From the NCBI RefSeq assembly GCF_905404315.1, contig NC_066296.1, positions 7,130,001 through 7,194,000 on the forward strand: DNA of 64,000 nt. The letters are read 5' to 3'. The DNA is from Leptidea sinapis. Its lineage: Eukaryota; Arthropoda; Insecta; Lepidoptera; Pieridae. Both the position numbers and the translations under genes were made by a program. Positions 1 through 10,569 of the stretch are shown here, one piece after another. Position 1 is the stretch's first letter. The number at the start of each line of letters is the position of its first letter. The notes beneath the pieces were generated by a model. It had not been told where the DNA came from and did not search any database. It saw only the letters and a list, made by a program, of their open reading frames with translations.

Positions 1-145
1 AAGTACCTTAATTATCGTAGATACGGAATTTTACTGAAAGAAGACTTTATGTTATTTTTAAAAGTTAGTAATTCGGCATTCAAAGATTTTCTAAAAATTA
101 CTTGCCTCGTCTGGCAATCGAACCAACTTAAATGTAAAAAAAACT
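1..145. mobile_element. Inner end of a Tc1/mariner-like terminal repeat, cut by the window edge
   Basis: This stretch is the reverse complement of 33065-33230 with few differences: both contain the run about AAAGAAGACTTTATGTTATT and the phrase around 'cgtctgg'. The copy at 33065-33259 ends in a TACAGGGTG-type terminus, so this copy is probably the same terminal repeat with its outer end left of the window. No transposase is visible next to it. Confidence 0.5.
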
Positions 146-249
146 TCCCTACTTTTATGATTATATGTTCTAGGTTATTTGTCAAACCCCATATAATACA
201 ATTATAATTTACCGGTAGATTGTCAATCGATTTCATTTCTTACAATTTA

Positions 250-1035
250 ACGGCTTGGTTTTAGTGACATTATATAGTGATAATATAATAAATCTAGGTG
301 TATACAAATGAAGTTAGCAGTGTGAGACTTCGAGCGTTCTGATTGGTAATTTGTTTTCATACGCAATTTGCAAAACAATATTAGTAAAAATTGGAGCATG
401 TATACAGTTTTCCATCTGAAATTATTGTTGAACAAGGGCTGATTCAGTTCTGGCACTCGCCGGCCGCTGCCGCGGCACGCTGCGCTCGCTCGTGCGTTGT
501 GATTCACAGTGTTAATTTGTTTTTGAGACCTTCTAGTGTAAAAAGACCGATTCACTTAGATAACAATTAGTTGATTACAGGAGAGTAGAGTTATAGGAGA
601 GTAGAGTTATAGGAGAGTAGAGTATATAGGAGAATAGGCGGTATATAATAAGAGTATCTGGGTAGATAGGCACTTAATCCTACATAAACTGCAATAAATA
701 AAGGGAAAATTGAAAAAAAAAATACGGGTTGCTCTCCGGGAGCGCCAACAGAAGTAAAAACTTATTATTATGGGGGGTATTTGGGTTTTATTTATGAATT
801 GTATTTTATTAATTATTAGAAACTTTAAAATACATTTAATATTTATGAATCATCGTTAACAATTTCGGCAACTCTTGTATCATCATCATTATCATCAAAT
901 TATTACAATCTAAAGTAGAAACTATAGGTTCACTCACTAAAGTAGGAAATAAAATTTTTTGATTCGAATAATATATAATAATAATATATCTACATTTTAT
1001 TTATCTCGACGCGTTCACGGTCTGCTATATGTACA
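250..1035. other. Non-coding stretch with one short GC-rich island
   Basis: No gene is recognised. The only compositional feature is a GC-rich island at about 445-500, rich in GC and CGCTCG runs. It has no convincing splice sites or long open frame. A small tandem repeat at 580-628 is listed separately. The rest is A+T-rich sequence. Confidence 0.4.
580..628. repeat. Short tandem repeat, 16-bp unit, three copies
   Basis: The unit GGAGAGTAGAGTTATA occurs twice exactly and a third time with one extra base, followed by a partial unit. It is a simple local tandem array. Confidence 0.85.
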
Positions 1036-1059
1036 TCTATATATATATATATATATATA

Positions 1060-1245
1060 AGAGATTTCCACGTATATAGTCACATCACATCATGATATCT
1101 CTAGAAGCATTAGAGCTAAAGACTTGAAATTTGGTAGGAATATTCTTTTCACCAAGAAGAGGTCAGCTAAGATTTTACAAAATTCCACCCGCGAGAGTTT
1201 TTTTTTTATTATGAACAGAACAACGTCTGTCGGGTCAGCTAGTAC
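1060..1245. mobile_element. 3' end of a MITE ending in GTCGGGTCAGCTAGT
   Basis: The terminus (about 1212-1245) reads ACAGAACAACGTCTGTCGGG then TCAGCTAGT. It matches the right end of the better-defined element at 31220-31638 and is related to those at 16160-16200 and 23228-23330. Only the right end is clear here. Confidence 0.5.
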
Positions 1246-1512
1246 ATAATATATGCACACACACAGTGTAATTTTTACTGGCACGGTACAGCGAGCAAAT
1301 GCAGGGCTGTTCAAATTGTTGGCGATCCAGTACTTACTCTGTAAACGGCATTCACTTCGTGTTGTGAAGAGAAGTAGTATTATTGTGTGTATTATATGCG
1401 AAATGTTTGCGTTGGAAGCCACGACATAGGCATAGACATTAAACCTACTTAGTATATAGGAAATAAATAGGATCATCATGAATAGTAATTTAATTATAAT
1501 AATCATCACCAT

Positions 1513-1724
1513 CATCACCATTTCAGCCAGAAGACGTCCACTGCTGGACAAAGGCCTCTCTCAAAGATAAGACGACGACGATCGCTCCTGCGCTACCCTC
1601 ATCCAAAGTATTCCGGCGATCTTGACCAGATCGTCGGTCCATCTTGTGGGGGGCCTACCAACACTGCGTCTTCCGGTACGCGTTCGCCATTGGAGGACTT
1701 TACTACCCCAACGGCCTTTACATT
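1513..1724 (-). mobile_element. RTE-like LINE 3' fragment
   Basis: On the - strand the sequence encodes the usual C-terminal tail of lepidopteran RTE-like reverse transcriptases (W-T-D-D-L-V-K-I-A-G..., A-A-Q-D-R..., V-Q-Q-W-T-S-S-G). Related copies lie at 19340-19595, 22905-23040, 31795-31935, 46655-46985 and 50065-50290. The open frame is broken and the copy is 5' truncated. Confidence 0.7.
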
Positions 1725-1849
1725 ATAATAATAATCAACTTAAATTAGATTGTTTCTGCGTCTTTAGAAAGCTTAAAAATTAAAATTTGGATCGCAATAT
1801 CCTTTACAATGCTTTGATTTATTTATATATGTATCCCCATTTATAAGAT

Positions 1850-1965
1850 AAGATATCGGTCGGATCTGTGGAGTATGTGACAAAAAAGCTCGCGTATCCG
1901 TCACTGCTCGCTCGTGAGTCCCTACTGGATGGCCTACTCTGTAGAGGCCGCCGCATGAGTGATTA
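1850..1965. repeat. Dispersed repeat of about 110 bp, copy 1
   Basis: This is nearly identical to 14622-14727: both share ATCGGTCGGATCTGTG, CTCGCGTATCCGTCACTGCT and CTACTCTGTAGAGGCCGCC. The second copy directly follows the 3' end of a LINE. The family is not recognised. Confidence 0.7.
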
Positions 1966-2149
1966 TATAGAAGCGCTCTGGTGATTCGTCTGATTTAGTA
2001 ACAACTCGTTCATCACAACTTCACATCAGTGACATCTTACGCTTGTATATATCCTGTTCCATGAAAAAATACAATCTCAATCTCCTTATTTCTCGCTCAC
2101 TCACATCAACCTACTTCTTTTCCTTCTTCATACTTTTGACATGTTTATT

Positions 2150-2755
2150 GTTTTTATGGAAAAGATGGACAAAGCGTACGGATCACCTGGTGTTAAGTAA
2201 TCACCGCCGCCCACATTCTCTTGCTGGCCTTTAAGGAAGGTGTACGCGTTTTTTTTGATGGTACCCATGTCGTATCGTGCCGGCAACACCGCACAAGGAA
2301 GCTCATTCCACAGCTTTGTAGTACGTGGGAGAAAGCTCCTTGAAAACTGCACTGTGGAGGACCAACACACATCCAGATGGTGGGGATGGGAGGGAAATTA
2401 GGATAATTTGTGGCGTATCGTGCGAAGGTGGAATTCGGTGGCAGAAATGACGTGAAACAGCTCTTCAGAACACTCTCCGTGATAAATGCGGTAGAAGACA
2501 CATAGTACAGCAACGTCTCTACGCAACGACAAGTGATCCAGCCGTTCACTGAGCATTGGGTCCCCGACAATTTGAGCAGCTTTGCGTTGCACGCGGTCAA
2601 ATGGATCGAGCTGATACTGGGGTGCACCAAACCAGAGATGACAACAATTCTCCATATGTGGCCAGCTCGAATGTGGGCCGCCATTAAGTGTTGCCTTGCT
2701 CTCTTAATGACATCCAGCTTCTTCGATTTGGCTATGCCCTCTAGATGACCACATG
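2150..2755 (-). mobile_element. Jockey/BS-like LINE, 3' fragment of reverse transcriptase
   Basis: The - strand encodes, in two or three shifted frames, the C-terminal tail of a Jockey/BS-type reverse transcriptase: Y-Q-L-D-P-F-D-R, E-R-L-D-H-L-(S)-L-R-R-D-V, I-Y-H-G-E-C-S-E-E-L-F and S-R-S-F-L-P-R-T-T-K-L-W-N-E-L-P. The poly(A) end is at the left (poly-T on +). It is a 5'-truncated dead copy of the family best seen at 54445-56245. Confidence 0.85.
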
Positions 2756-2769
2756 TTCCCTTTTTCACT

Positions 2770-4255
2770 AATTGCCAACATTTATATTTGCCTCTTTATA
2801 TAAAAAAAATCGCTCTTACAGTAAATTTTTTATAAATGTTATTGCATACCAAATTATTACTATAATTCTTCATTTTGAAAAAGCTAGTTGTTAACTGATA
2901 TATCTTGCGTCAAGACCTTAAAGCACGGCATTAAATCGCCCCTTTATAATTCTTTATCCAAAAGCAATATTCTTTCTAAATCCTCACTTATTACTGAATT
3001 CATATAGGGCCATACATTCAAATATCCAATGAAATAAAAGGGGAAAAGTATAGAAAACTTCATAAATTTCTTCAGATGCTGTCATCGTATGGTCCAAGTC
3101 CCTTGCGATGGGAATGCCTTCAATATAACATTCGCTGTGAAAAACTTCTGCATCCCAACAACATTCGACCTTAAAACAAACTGTTAAAGTTTAAAATTGA
3201 TCACCGTCTAGTTGTGAGTTGAGAGAATAAATTTTCATTCTACTGTTGGCATCGTAGGTAATTGATGAGACGGCGTTCTAACAAGAACTTTGTTCTTAAA
3301 TACATTACAACGCGGAACAAATGGGGTTTTTCTTAGATTAAACTTTTGTTCTGTTCAATGGGACATGTTTTCTGTGAAGTAATTGTCTTTCTTCTAAGTG
3401 GATAGCATTGTAGATAGTTAGTCATTAATCAATTTAATTTTTAAGCGTAGGTTTTAGCTTTGAGCTCTTTTTATTACTGTATCACTTCGGGCAGTACTTT
3501 TAAAACACTTACTTACACTTTAGATTTTAGGGATGCTGCCTATGGATTTTTTGATCCGGTTAAATAGATTCCGGATGAGTCCGGAATCTATTTAACGTGA
3601 ATCAAAAAGGGTATACTATGCTTTGAACCCAACATTCCTTAGGTCATCTCTAATGACTATGTGAAGTCAGAAATGAATTAGCGTTATATCTAAATACAAT
3701 ATTTAAAGTCCACAGTTTTTGCAAAAACTATGCACCCTTATCAGCTGTTTTTCTGAACTCTCTTTGACCTAAACAGATGAATAACGTAGATGTGACATTA
3801 TATCAGATAATAGTAAAATGCCTACTGCTCATTGCACCTGTGAGGAAAATTATAATCTCATTTTGCCATGAAGACGAAGTTATTTTGTATGTGCATTTTC
3901 TTTAGCTGACATTGAAAATCATTGTAAATTTGTATTTACTTTAATTACCAATAAAGATAGGTAATTCTAATCCAATTATGAAACTCTGTAATGCATATTT
4001 TTAGGTTTAAATGTTTGGCCTATCGGCATTTTTACTCTTTGAACTGTATGAATGTGAATATTATGATTCAAATATTTACTGCTCTGTGATTGGAGAATGT
4101 TTATGTGTTTGTAAAATCAAAGGGATTGCCGATTGTAAAGGAACCTACACACCGGACCATTTTTAATTCAAGATATTTTTGTTGTGTTGGAAATTAAATG
4201 AGTTCTCATTTTTGATAAGTTATTACCTAAGCACTTTAATGTAGGATTATTTGAA
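2770..4255. other. A+T-rich stretch without recognised gene
   Basis: No coding potential, splice pattern or known repeat is seen apart from the long hairpin at 3548-3608. It probably lies in intron or intergenic DNA. Confidence 0.5.
3548..3608. repeat. Isolated long hairpin
   Basis: A perfect 17-bp inverted repeat (3559-3575 and 3580-3596, arm GTTAAATAGATTCCGGA) has a 4-base loop TGAG. It is extended by a second 8-bp stem (TTTTTGAT at 3548-3555 with ATCAAAAA at 3601-3608) across a small internal loop. No coding sequence surrounds it. It could form an RNA hairpin or be the remnant of a palindromic element. Confidence 0.85.
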
Positions 4256-4258
4256 TGA

Positions 4259-4403
4259 TTGATGTCTCAAGGTGACGAGCGCAATTGTAGTTCAGCACGC
4301 GTTTTTGGGTTTTTCTTAACTCTTGATCGGCACTGCATTGTGATGAGCAGGGCGTATCTATTACCATTCGCTGAATGTCCAGCTCGTCTTGCCCCTTCTT
4401 AAC
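4259..4403 (+). mobile_element. SINE-like repeat, partial copy
   Basis: It contains the family landmarks TCTCAAGGTGACGAGCGCA and GGGCAGGGCGTATC found in the fuller copy at 57361-57676. The 5' half is missing and the 3' end is degraded. Confidence 0.65.
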
Positions 4404-4605
4404 ACAAAAATATGTATTATCCAATAAAGATAATTCTAATAGGCTCCTATTAAGAAATTGTTCTTCACGGATAACTTTAGTCAAAATGGATGTCTTTGAC
4501 CATTCTCGTATTAATAATAGATAGGTAAGTATTTCATTCCCGGGCCGGGCATTTGCAAAGCAATGGGGTTTTAGTAAGAAATTTCTGAGTAGCAGCCCAG
4601 AGTAT

Positions 4606-5273
4606 AGAAATGTGGAGGCTTGCCCCTATTATGTGGGTAAATATGAACCTTGTCCAATTTAACTCCCAGAAGACTCAAGTTTGCGCGTATACCACTAATA
4701 AAACCCCATTTGTCGTATCACCGCTCTTTGACAACACTTCCTTTACATCCTCGCCTAGTACCGGAATACTGGGTCTTGAAATCTTGAGTGATTGTCATTT
4801 CGAGGCCATCTGGAGAGCAAAGCCAAATAGGCTGTCATCTCTGCTCTGGCGCACCCCAGTAAGCTCGATCCATTTGACCGCGCGCAACGCAGAGCAGCTC
4901 GAATTGTCGGGGACCCAGTGCTCTGTGAACGGCTGGATCACTTGGCGTTGCGTAGAGACATCACCTCATTGTGTGTCTTCTACCGCATTTATCATGGGGA
5001 GTGTTCCGAAGAGCTGTTTCACCCGATTCCTGCCGCCGAATTCGGTTCTCCACAGTGCGGTTTTCAAGGAGCTTTCTTACGAATGAACTTCCTTGTGCGG
5101 TGTTTCCGGGATGATACGACATGGGTACCTTCAATAAAAGCGCATACACCTTCCTTAAAGGCTGGCAACGCTCCTGTGATTCCTCTGGTGTTGCAAGAGA
5201 ATGTGAGCGGCGGTGATCACTTAACACCAGGTGACCCGTACGTTCGTTTGTCATCCCTTTCCATAAAAAATAC
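4606..5273 (+). mobile_element. Jockey/BS-like LINE, 3' fragment
   Basis: The + strand carries the reverse-transcriptase C-terminal part in shifting frames: N-L-V-Q-F-N-S-Q-K-T-Q-V-C-A-Y, then F-V-V-S-P-L-F-D-N-T, then the E-R-L-D-H-L-A-L-R-R-D block, ending in the standard tail and TTCCATAAAAAA. An internal deletion lies near 4830-4860. Same family as 54445-56245. Confidence 0.85.
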
Positions 5274-5436
5274 AAGCCGCGTGTTATTTCGGCGAGTGTG
5301 CATACCCCTTAATCATTATACCAAATTCAATGGACATTTTATTTAATAATTTTTATACTTTAGTTATGTTCCGACATTCCTGTTTGTTAGATCGTCGCGT
5401 TGGACTTTTGGATCGCAGTATTTTCGTATGATAATC

Positions 5437-5595
5437 ATGGCAGATTATGGGAACAATGATTATGACGACATGATATTGTATGTTGGTGCGGTGACAAATA
5501 ACAATCTGGTCGCAGCTCGCGAATTGTACCACCGTCGGTACCGGAATAGGAGGCTTCCCTCATACGCCTGTTTACGAAGATTGGTGCATGATTGA
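5437..5595 (+). pseudogene. Short ORF like the N-terminal helix-turn-helix of an insect transposase (DUF4817-like)
   Basis: A 52-codon frame begins MADYGNNDYDDMILYVGA and continues with A-A-R-E-L-Y-H-R-R-Y-R-N-R-R-L-P-S before a TGA. The pattern (short acidic start, a helix, R-x-L-Y-x-x-R-(Y/F)-x-N-R-R) matches the DNA-binding N-terminus of Tc1/mariner-superfamily transposases in insects. The same region occurs in decayed form at 59470-59640. No catalytic part follows, so it is an orphan fragment. Confidence 0.5.
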
Positions 5596-6044
5596 ACCCT
5601 TCCTTTAGTGGTGTTGCTGCAAAACCTACGCACCTTTTTATAACTGTATCATGTGTGATGTACCTGGGCTGTTTTGAATGTACTAGTGACGAAATAACTA
5701 GGTATCTACTTAGGTACCTAAAACATAATCAACATGACGTGATGTGGTGTTTTCTGTGTATTTATTGTGAAACTCAAGGAGTGTTAAAAAGCTGCGCAGC
5801 AAGATTGGTATGTACTATTATTATCGAATACCTAATGTTTAAGTCCGTAGGTAGGCTACCTAATTTTGTTTACAAACAACGGCTCCGCCCATATTAAATG
5901 GCGGTCTCTTTAAAAGTTAGGGTTGTCTGAGAAAAGAAATTGAAAAATAATATTTTTATTTTGTAGGGGCTTTTGTTATTCTTATTTATTTTATTTATTC
6001 AAATTTAAACATCACAATACTATTGCATATGATTTATATAACGT

Positions 6045-6530
6045 AGCATTGAAGGGATGTTATACCCTTTTTGATTCACGTTGTATAATGTCAGTACAGT
6101 ATTGGATAGTTTATTAAAAAGAGCGCAAAAAAAGAATACTGGAAGAGTTTCTTCTGTTTCATTTGTTTCCGAAGCGGTGGTAGTGTTATAGCCTAAACAC
6201 ATGATCGAATTTGGTATGGGCGAACCATCGGACGCGCTCTGGTAGCGGACCATGTCAGAGGGTAGGTCGCATTATCTATCTCACAATATTGTTATAATCA
6301 TTAAATCTATGTAATGACAGTACAATATTGAATAGTTTATTGAAAGGGCCCAAAAAAAGAATACTGGAAGAGTTTCTTCTGTTTCATTTGTTTCCGAAGC
6401 GATGGTAGTGTTTTAGCCTAAACACATGATCGGATTTGGTATGGGCGCATCATCTGATGCGGTCTGGTAGCGGACCATGTGTGAGGGTATGTCGCATTAT
6501 CTATCACACAATATTATTATAATTACGGTC
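6045..6530. repeat. Tandem duplication, two copies of about 240 bp
   Basis: Unit 1 (about 6060-6298) and unit 2 (about 6299-6530) share the run AAAAAGAATACTGGAAGAGT, the CCTAAACACATGATCG junction and TAGCGGACCATGTG/C. Each unit combines a CR1-like LINE tail with the left half of an inserted MITE, so the duplication happened after the insertion. Confidence 0.85.
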
Positions 6531-6606
6531 CAAACCGTACCGAGTGCTACGCCGGAATAATTGGTACGAGGCGCCCACCGGACCGTCCGACCGTACCAAA
6601 TCCGAC
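6188..6606. mobile_element. MITE with about 28-bp terminal inverted repeats inserted in a LINE tail
   Basis: The right end reads CGTACCAAATCCGACCATGT then GTTTAGGCTA. The left ends (6194 and again about 6415 in the duplicated unit) read TAGCCTAAACACATGATCGG then ATTTGGTA. The LINE tail resumes directly at 6607 (CGAAATGATATCAAAAATAA). A related fragment lies at 46330-46395. Confidence 0.7.
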
Positions 6607-6710
6607 CATGTGTTTAGGCTATTCGAAATGATATCAAAAATAATTCTAAATGAATCATTATTGAGAAAATAAATGCATTTTATGCCTTTTATATTTTTTG
6701 ATATAGCATT
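6607..6710 (+). mobile_element. CR1-like LINE tail, remainder after MITE insertion
   Basis: GAAATGATATCAAAAATAAT and the run AAATAAATGCATTTTATGCC are the end of the same 3' tail seen at 24780-24830 and 30830-30895. It completes the tail interrupted at about 6190. Confidence 0.7.
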
Positions 6711-6867
6711 TAAAATATTTAATACTAATCAGAGAAAAATATTCTTAAGTGATTTTGAAGCACAGAATACTATATCACTTTAGAATTCACTGGAAGTTGG
6801 GAAAATTTGACATCAATGAAAATTGGCAAGCTATACTCTTAAATAGTCAAATATCAGCACCCCAGTA

Positions 6868-7335
6868 TCAGCCCCAGTAGAGCAGCTCGAATTGTGGGGG
6901 ACTCAGTGCTCTGTGAACGGCTGGATCACTTGGCGTTGCGTAGAGACGTCGCTTCATTGTATGTCTTCTACCGCATTTATCACGGGGAGTGTTCCGAAGG
7001 GCTGTTTAACCTGATACCTGCCGCCAAATTCCATCTTCACACGACACGCCACAAGTTAGGATATCATCCTCACCATCTGGATGTGTGGCGGTCCTCCACA
7101 GTGTGGTTTTCAAGGAGCTTTCTTCCACGTACCACAAAGCTGTGGAATGAACTTTCTTGTGCGGTGTTTCCGGGACGATACGACCTTCAAAAACACGTAC
7201 GCGCGTACACCTTCCTTAAAGGCCGGCAACCCTCCTGTGATTCCTCTGGTGTTGCAAGAGATTGTGGGCGGTAGTGATCACTTAACAACAGGTGACCCGT
7301 ACGGTCGTTTGTCCTCCTATTCCATAAAAAAAAAA
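6868..7335 (+). mobile_element. Jockey/BS-like LINE, 3' fragment
   Basis: An open stretch at 6894-7274 reads the reverse-transcriptase C-terminus: E-R-L-D-H-L-A-L-R-R-D-V-A-S-L, I-Y-H-G-E-C-S-E-G-L-F and F-L-P-R-T-T-K-L-W-N-E-L-S. It ends with TTCCATAAAAAAAAA. It is one of the least damaged tails but lacks all catalytic motifs. Confidence 0.85.
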
Positions 7336-7339
7336 TATT

Positions 7340-7920
7340 AATTACAATTAAATTTTTTTGTAAGACAGACTTCTGCAGTGATGTATACCTATTCTATTTT
7401 AAACACAAAACAGTTATGTATGCTAAGAGTATGCAAAGCTTGTATTTTAAATACAAGTTCAATTTATGCTTGATCCTTGCATACGAATATAAAAAGGCGT
7501 TTCCGCATTTTAAAACCAGCCTGTTACATATTCAATACTCGATATCTAGTTCGCTTTCGATTCAAAAGCGAATTATCGCCGTATCGATTCAGCAGCCATT
7601 GCTAATTGGCACGTCATTAACATGTCAAAGAGTGTTTTTACTGTTTTATGGGTTACATAAAAAAAATACAGTTTGTTTTTCTCTATTTCTCTTGATTTTT
7701 ATGGGATTCACGTTATATTGCTCTAGCAAGTGTCCTTATACTGAAGGGCAACAGCATCCTGAAGATGATTTCTATCAGATCCAACTGCTCTATTAAGAGG
7801 CACTGGATTGATCTGGCGATCTATTAACCTCTACTTTCAACGCATGCCCATTAAAAACAAAATGACTGACGTATCGCGTGTGTAAGACGTAGCTGTAAAG
7901 TAATAAACCTGGCTTGCTCT
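7340..7920. other. Stretch with no recognised feature
   Basis: An open frame runs through 7416-7796, but its composition (Leu/Phe/Ser-rich, low-complexity codons) and lack of motifs suggest chance. No known repeat is recognised. Confidence 0.35.
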
Positions 7921-7923
7921 CAT

Positions 7924-8705
7924 ATGCTTCACAAAGTCTCGGAATGGGGCCGATTAAACTTAGTTCAATTCAACCCCAAGAAGACACAAGTTTGTGCATT
8001 CACCGCTAAAAACTCTCCCTTTGTCGTATCCCCTCGATTCGAGATCACTCCTCTAACTGCCACAGCCTGTTTTGGCATACTTGGCATCGATGTATCGAGC
8101 GACGTTCAGTTTCGTGGTCACTTGGAAGTGAAGGCCAAACTGGCATCTAAAAGCTTGGTGTACTCAGTAAGGCGAGACAGTAGTTCACTATAAGCCAACG
8201 CCTGCAACAATATAAGACGAAAATTCGGCCTCACATGGAATACTGTTCTCACTGCTGGGCGCGTGCTCCCCAGTACCAGCTTCTTCCATTTGACCGCATA
8301 CAACGAAGAGCGGCTCGAATCATCGACGATCAAGTCATCTCCGATCGATTTAATTATTTGGCGTTGCGTAGAGATGTGGGTCCCTTCTGCATCTTCTAAC
8401 GCATTTATCACGGGGAATGCTCAGAGGAGCGGTTCGGGTGATTCCAGCGGCCGAATTTCACCAACAGTCATTCGTGAAAATGCTAAATACCACCCGCATC
8501 ACATTGACGTCTGGTATTCGACAACCGCGTGGTTTGCAAGAAATTTCTTGCCTCGCACAGCCACTTTGTGGAATCAATTACTGACTGCGGTTTTCCCGAA
8601 CTTAGGGACCTTCAAGAAAAGAGCACCTTAAAGGCCGGCAACGCAACTCTTGACACCTGTTGTTGCGAATGTCCATGAGATTGCCCGCTCTTATATAAAA
8701 AAATA
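7924..8705 (+). mobile_element. Divergent Jockey/BS-like LINE, reverse-transcriptase fragment
   Basis: 7924-8193 encodes W-G-R-L-N-L-V-Q-F-N-P-K-K-T-Q-V-C-A-F and F-G-I-L-G-I-D-V-S-S-D-V-Q-F-R-G-H-L-E. Later frames give Y-H-P-H-H-I-D-V-W-Y and A-R-N-F-L-P-R-T-A-T-L-W-N-Q-L. It differs from the other copies at many positions, so it is a separate subfamily or an older copy. It has stops and frameshifts. Confidence 0.8.
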
Positions 8706-10160
8706 CTTATATAAGATTGATACTACCTATAACTACTATTATTTTTGCAGCTTTTAAGATACAGCAAATACGAAGAGCAAGAATATTACTGATTGCAACC
8801 ATCAGACATCCAACAAGTTTGTCTGAAGACCTTCTATTTTATAAAAATTTGTAGGACATCAATAACTCAATCGTTACAATATCAAACAATATTGTTTTGC
8901 CATTAAGTCCGCTAACCTCTGACAAAGCAAATACTTTGCAAAAATCAGAGTTATTAATTGTGTATCATTCTAACAAGATCAGATATAATACTTATGCTTT
9001 TGGCAACCTTCGGACGTTTCTTTATTTATGTTGCTATCTATGTTAATGAAATAATTATAGTACAGTTATCGTAAATGACCTTCTATTCGTTCATTGAATT
9101 GCTCAAATTTACCTTGAAAATGTCTTTTTCTTTCCATAGTTTTCTTTTCATTAGCATCGCTATTTGTACTATAATATTCAAGAGCTTTAGACTCAAAATA
9201 AGCCTAGTTATATGTAATCAAAAATCAATTGATGCATAGTAGTTATAATCATCTAGATTCAAGTATATCTCTAGATTTAGCTCTGTTCCAGTATTCTTCA
9301 ATAGGCTTGACTCTTTGGCATCACCAATAACCGTTTTTTTTTTATTTAGTTCACAAAACTGACAAAATTGTATGGATTGCAAAGTAGTAAAATACACAAA
9401 AATACAATTTATCAATTGCGTCTACTGAATGTGGACGTGGCATGCGTGATTGATACAATAACTACAGCGCAACAAAATACGCTTAACAAACAAGCTTGAT
9501 AAAAATAGGACTTATTCTAACAGCCAATAACAAGAAAAAAAAAGATTAACAGATTATTTACTTGCTAACTTATCTTTGTACTTAATTTATTTTTTATTTT
9601 GGGTATATTGTCACAGAAGATATCTATAGCATCTCTGTAATAATTTGCAAAAAATTGCATTCTATATAGCGGACTATGATCACCAAGTATGGTTTTGCTT
9701 TGTGGCAAACACAAAGTCTTGCGATTATATAAGCTATTTTAGATCATTAATACATCTAGATTAGGTCTAGATAGACTATGACAGCTGTGAAAACGTCGAA
9801 AAAAATAGACTAAAGAAGTAACCTCTATTTTGAGCAATTCACGCACACTAACACAAAGTGTCAAACAAATCGCGAGTGTAGGACGTAGCTTGTCCAAACA
9901 TACTAAACTACTGGCCTGTTTTTATCGGCTGTCTAACAGCACGAGACTCTATCTAGACGTATAAATTATCTAAGTCTTCTTTATTAAGAAGGTTTTTTTC
10001 ATTAGCGTCGCTTTGTTTACTACTAAAGTTCAAGAACTTTCAAGCTTAAATAAATCTAATTATATGTGAAAAAAACCAATTGACCAACGGAAACTAGAGT
10101 CATCGACAATCAAGGTTCAAGTCTCCTCCAATTCAAGGCGTAAAGAAAAAAAACTTCGTT
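8706..10160. other. A+T-rich stretch without recognised gene
   Basis: No open frame with motifs, no tRNA and no repeat I can name. It contains several short T- and A-rich runs only. Confidence 0.45.
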
Positions 10161-10166
10161 TAAAAA

Positions 10167-10560
10167 CACCGACTTCAGAAACTGAAAAGTATCAAATAAA
10201 TAAAAAATTTGATTTAATACACCTTTACCTTTAACATTAATACAATGCTATTATTTATATATGCTACCTATTAGTATAGGTTTTAAGTCTGAACCTGAAT
10301 GAAAACTCCTAAAAAAGCCGTACCCAAAAAAAAAACATATCATCGAGGTAAACAAAAATTTTCATAAAAAATAGTCATAAAATGCAAACTACTGGGCAAA
10401 AATATGTAAAATTTTTATGGGACGAAATGGCATCTATACTGCATCGAACTAAAGAAATATTACGTAAATCGAACCATAAAGCTCAGAGTAATCTGTGTAC
10501 ATCACAAACATAAAAAAAATACCGATCGAATTGATAACCTCCTACTTTTTGAAGTCGGTT
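10167..10560. mobile_element. MITE bounded by ACCGACTTC / GAAGTCGGT, copy 1
   Basis: The element starts CACCGACTTCAGAAACTGAA and ends CTTTTTGAAGTCGGTT. The interior shares long blocks with 56531-56973, such as GAAAACTCCTAAAAAA and TGGCATCTAT.CGCATCGAAC. No protein is encoded, so it is non-autonomous. Confidence 0.75.
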
Positions 10561-10569
10561 AATAATTAC

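Noticed and set aside
425..500. GC-rich island as a coding exon
   Set aside because: No open frame with sensible splice sites on either strand. Composition alone is not enough.
5592..5897. 101-codon open frame after the HTH-like ORF
   Set aside because: No recognisable domain and in a different frame from the HTH fragment. No evidence of coding.
7416..7796. 126-codon open frame
   Set aside because: No motif, no splice context and A+T-driven composition. Probably chance.
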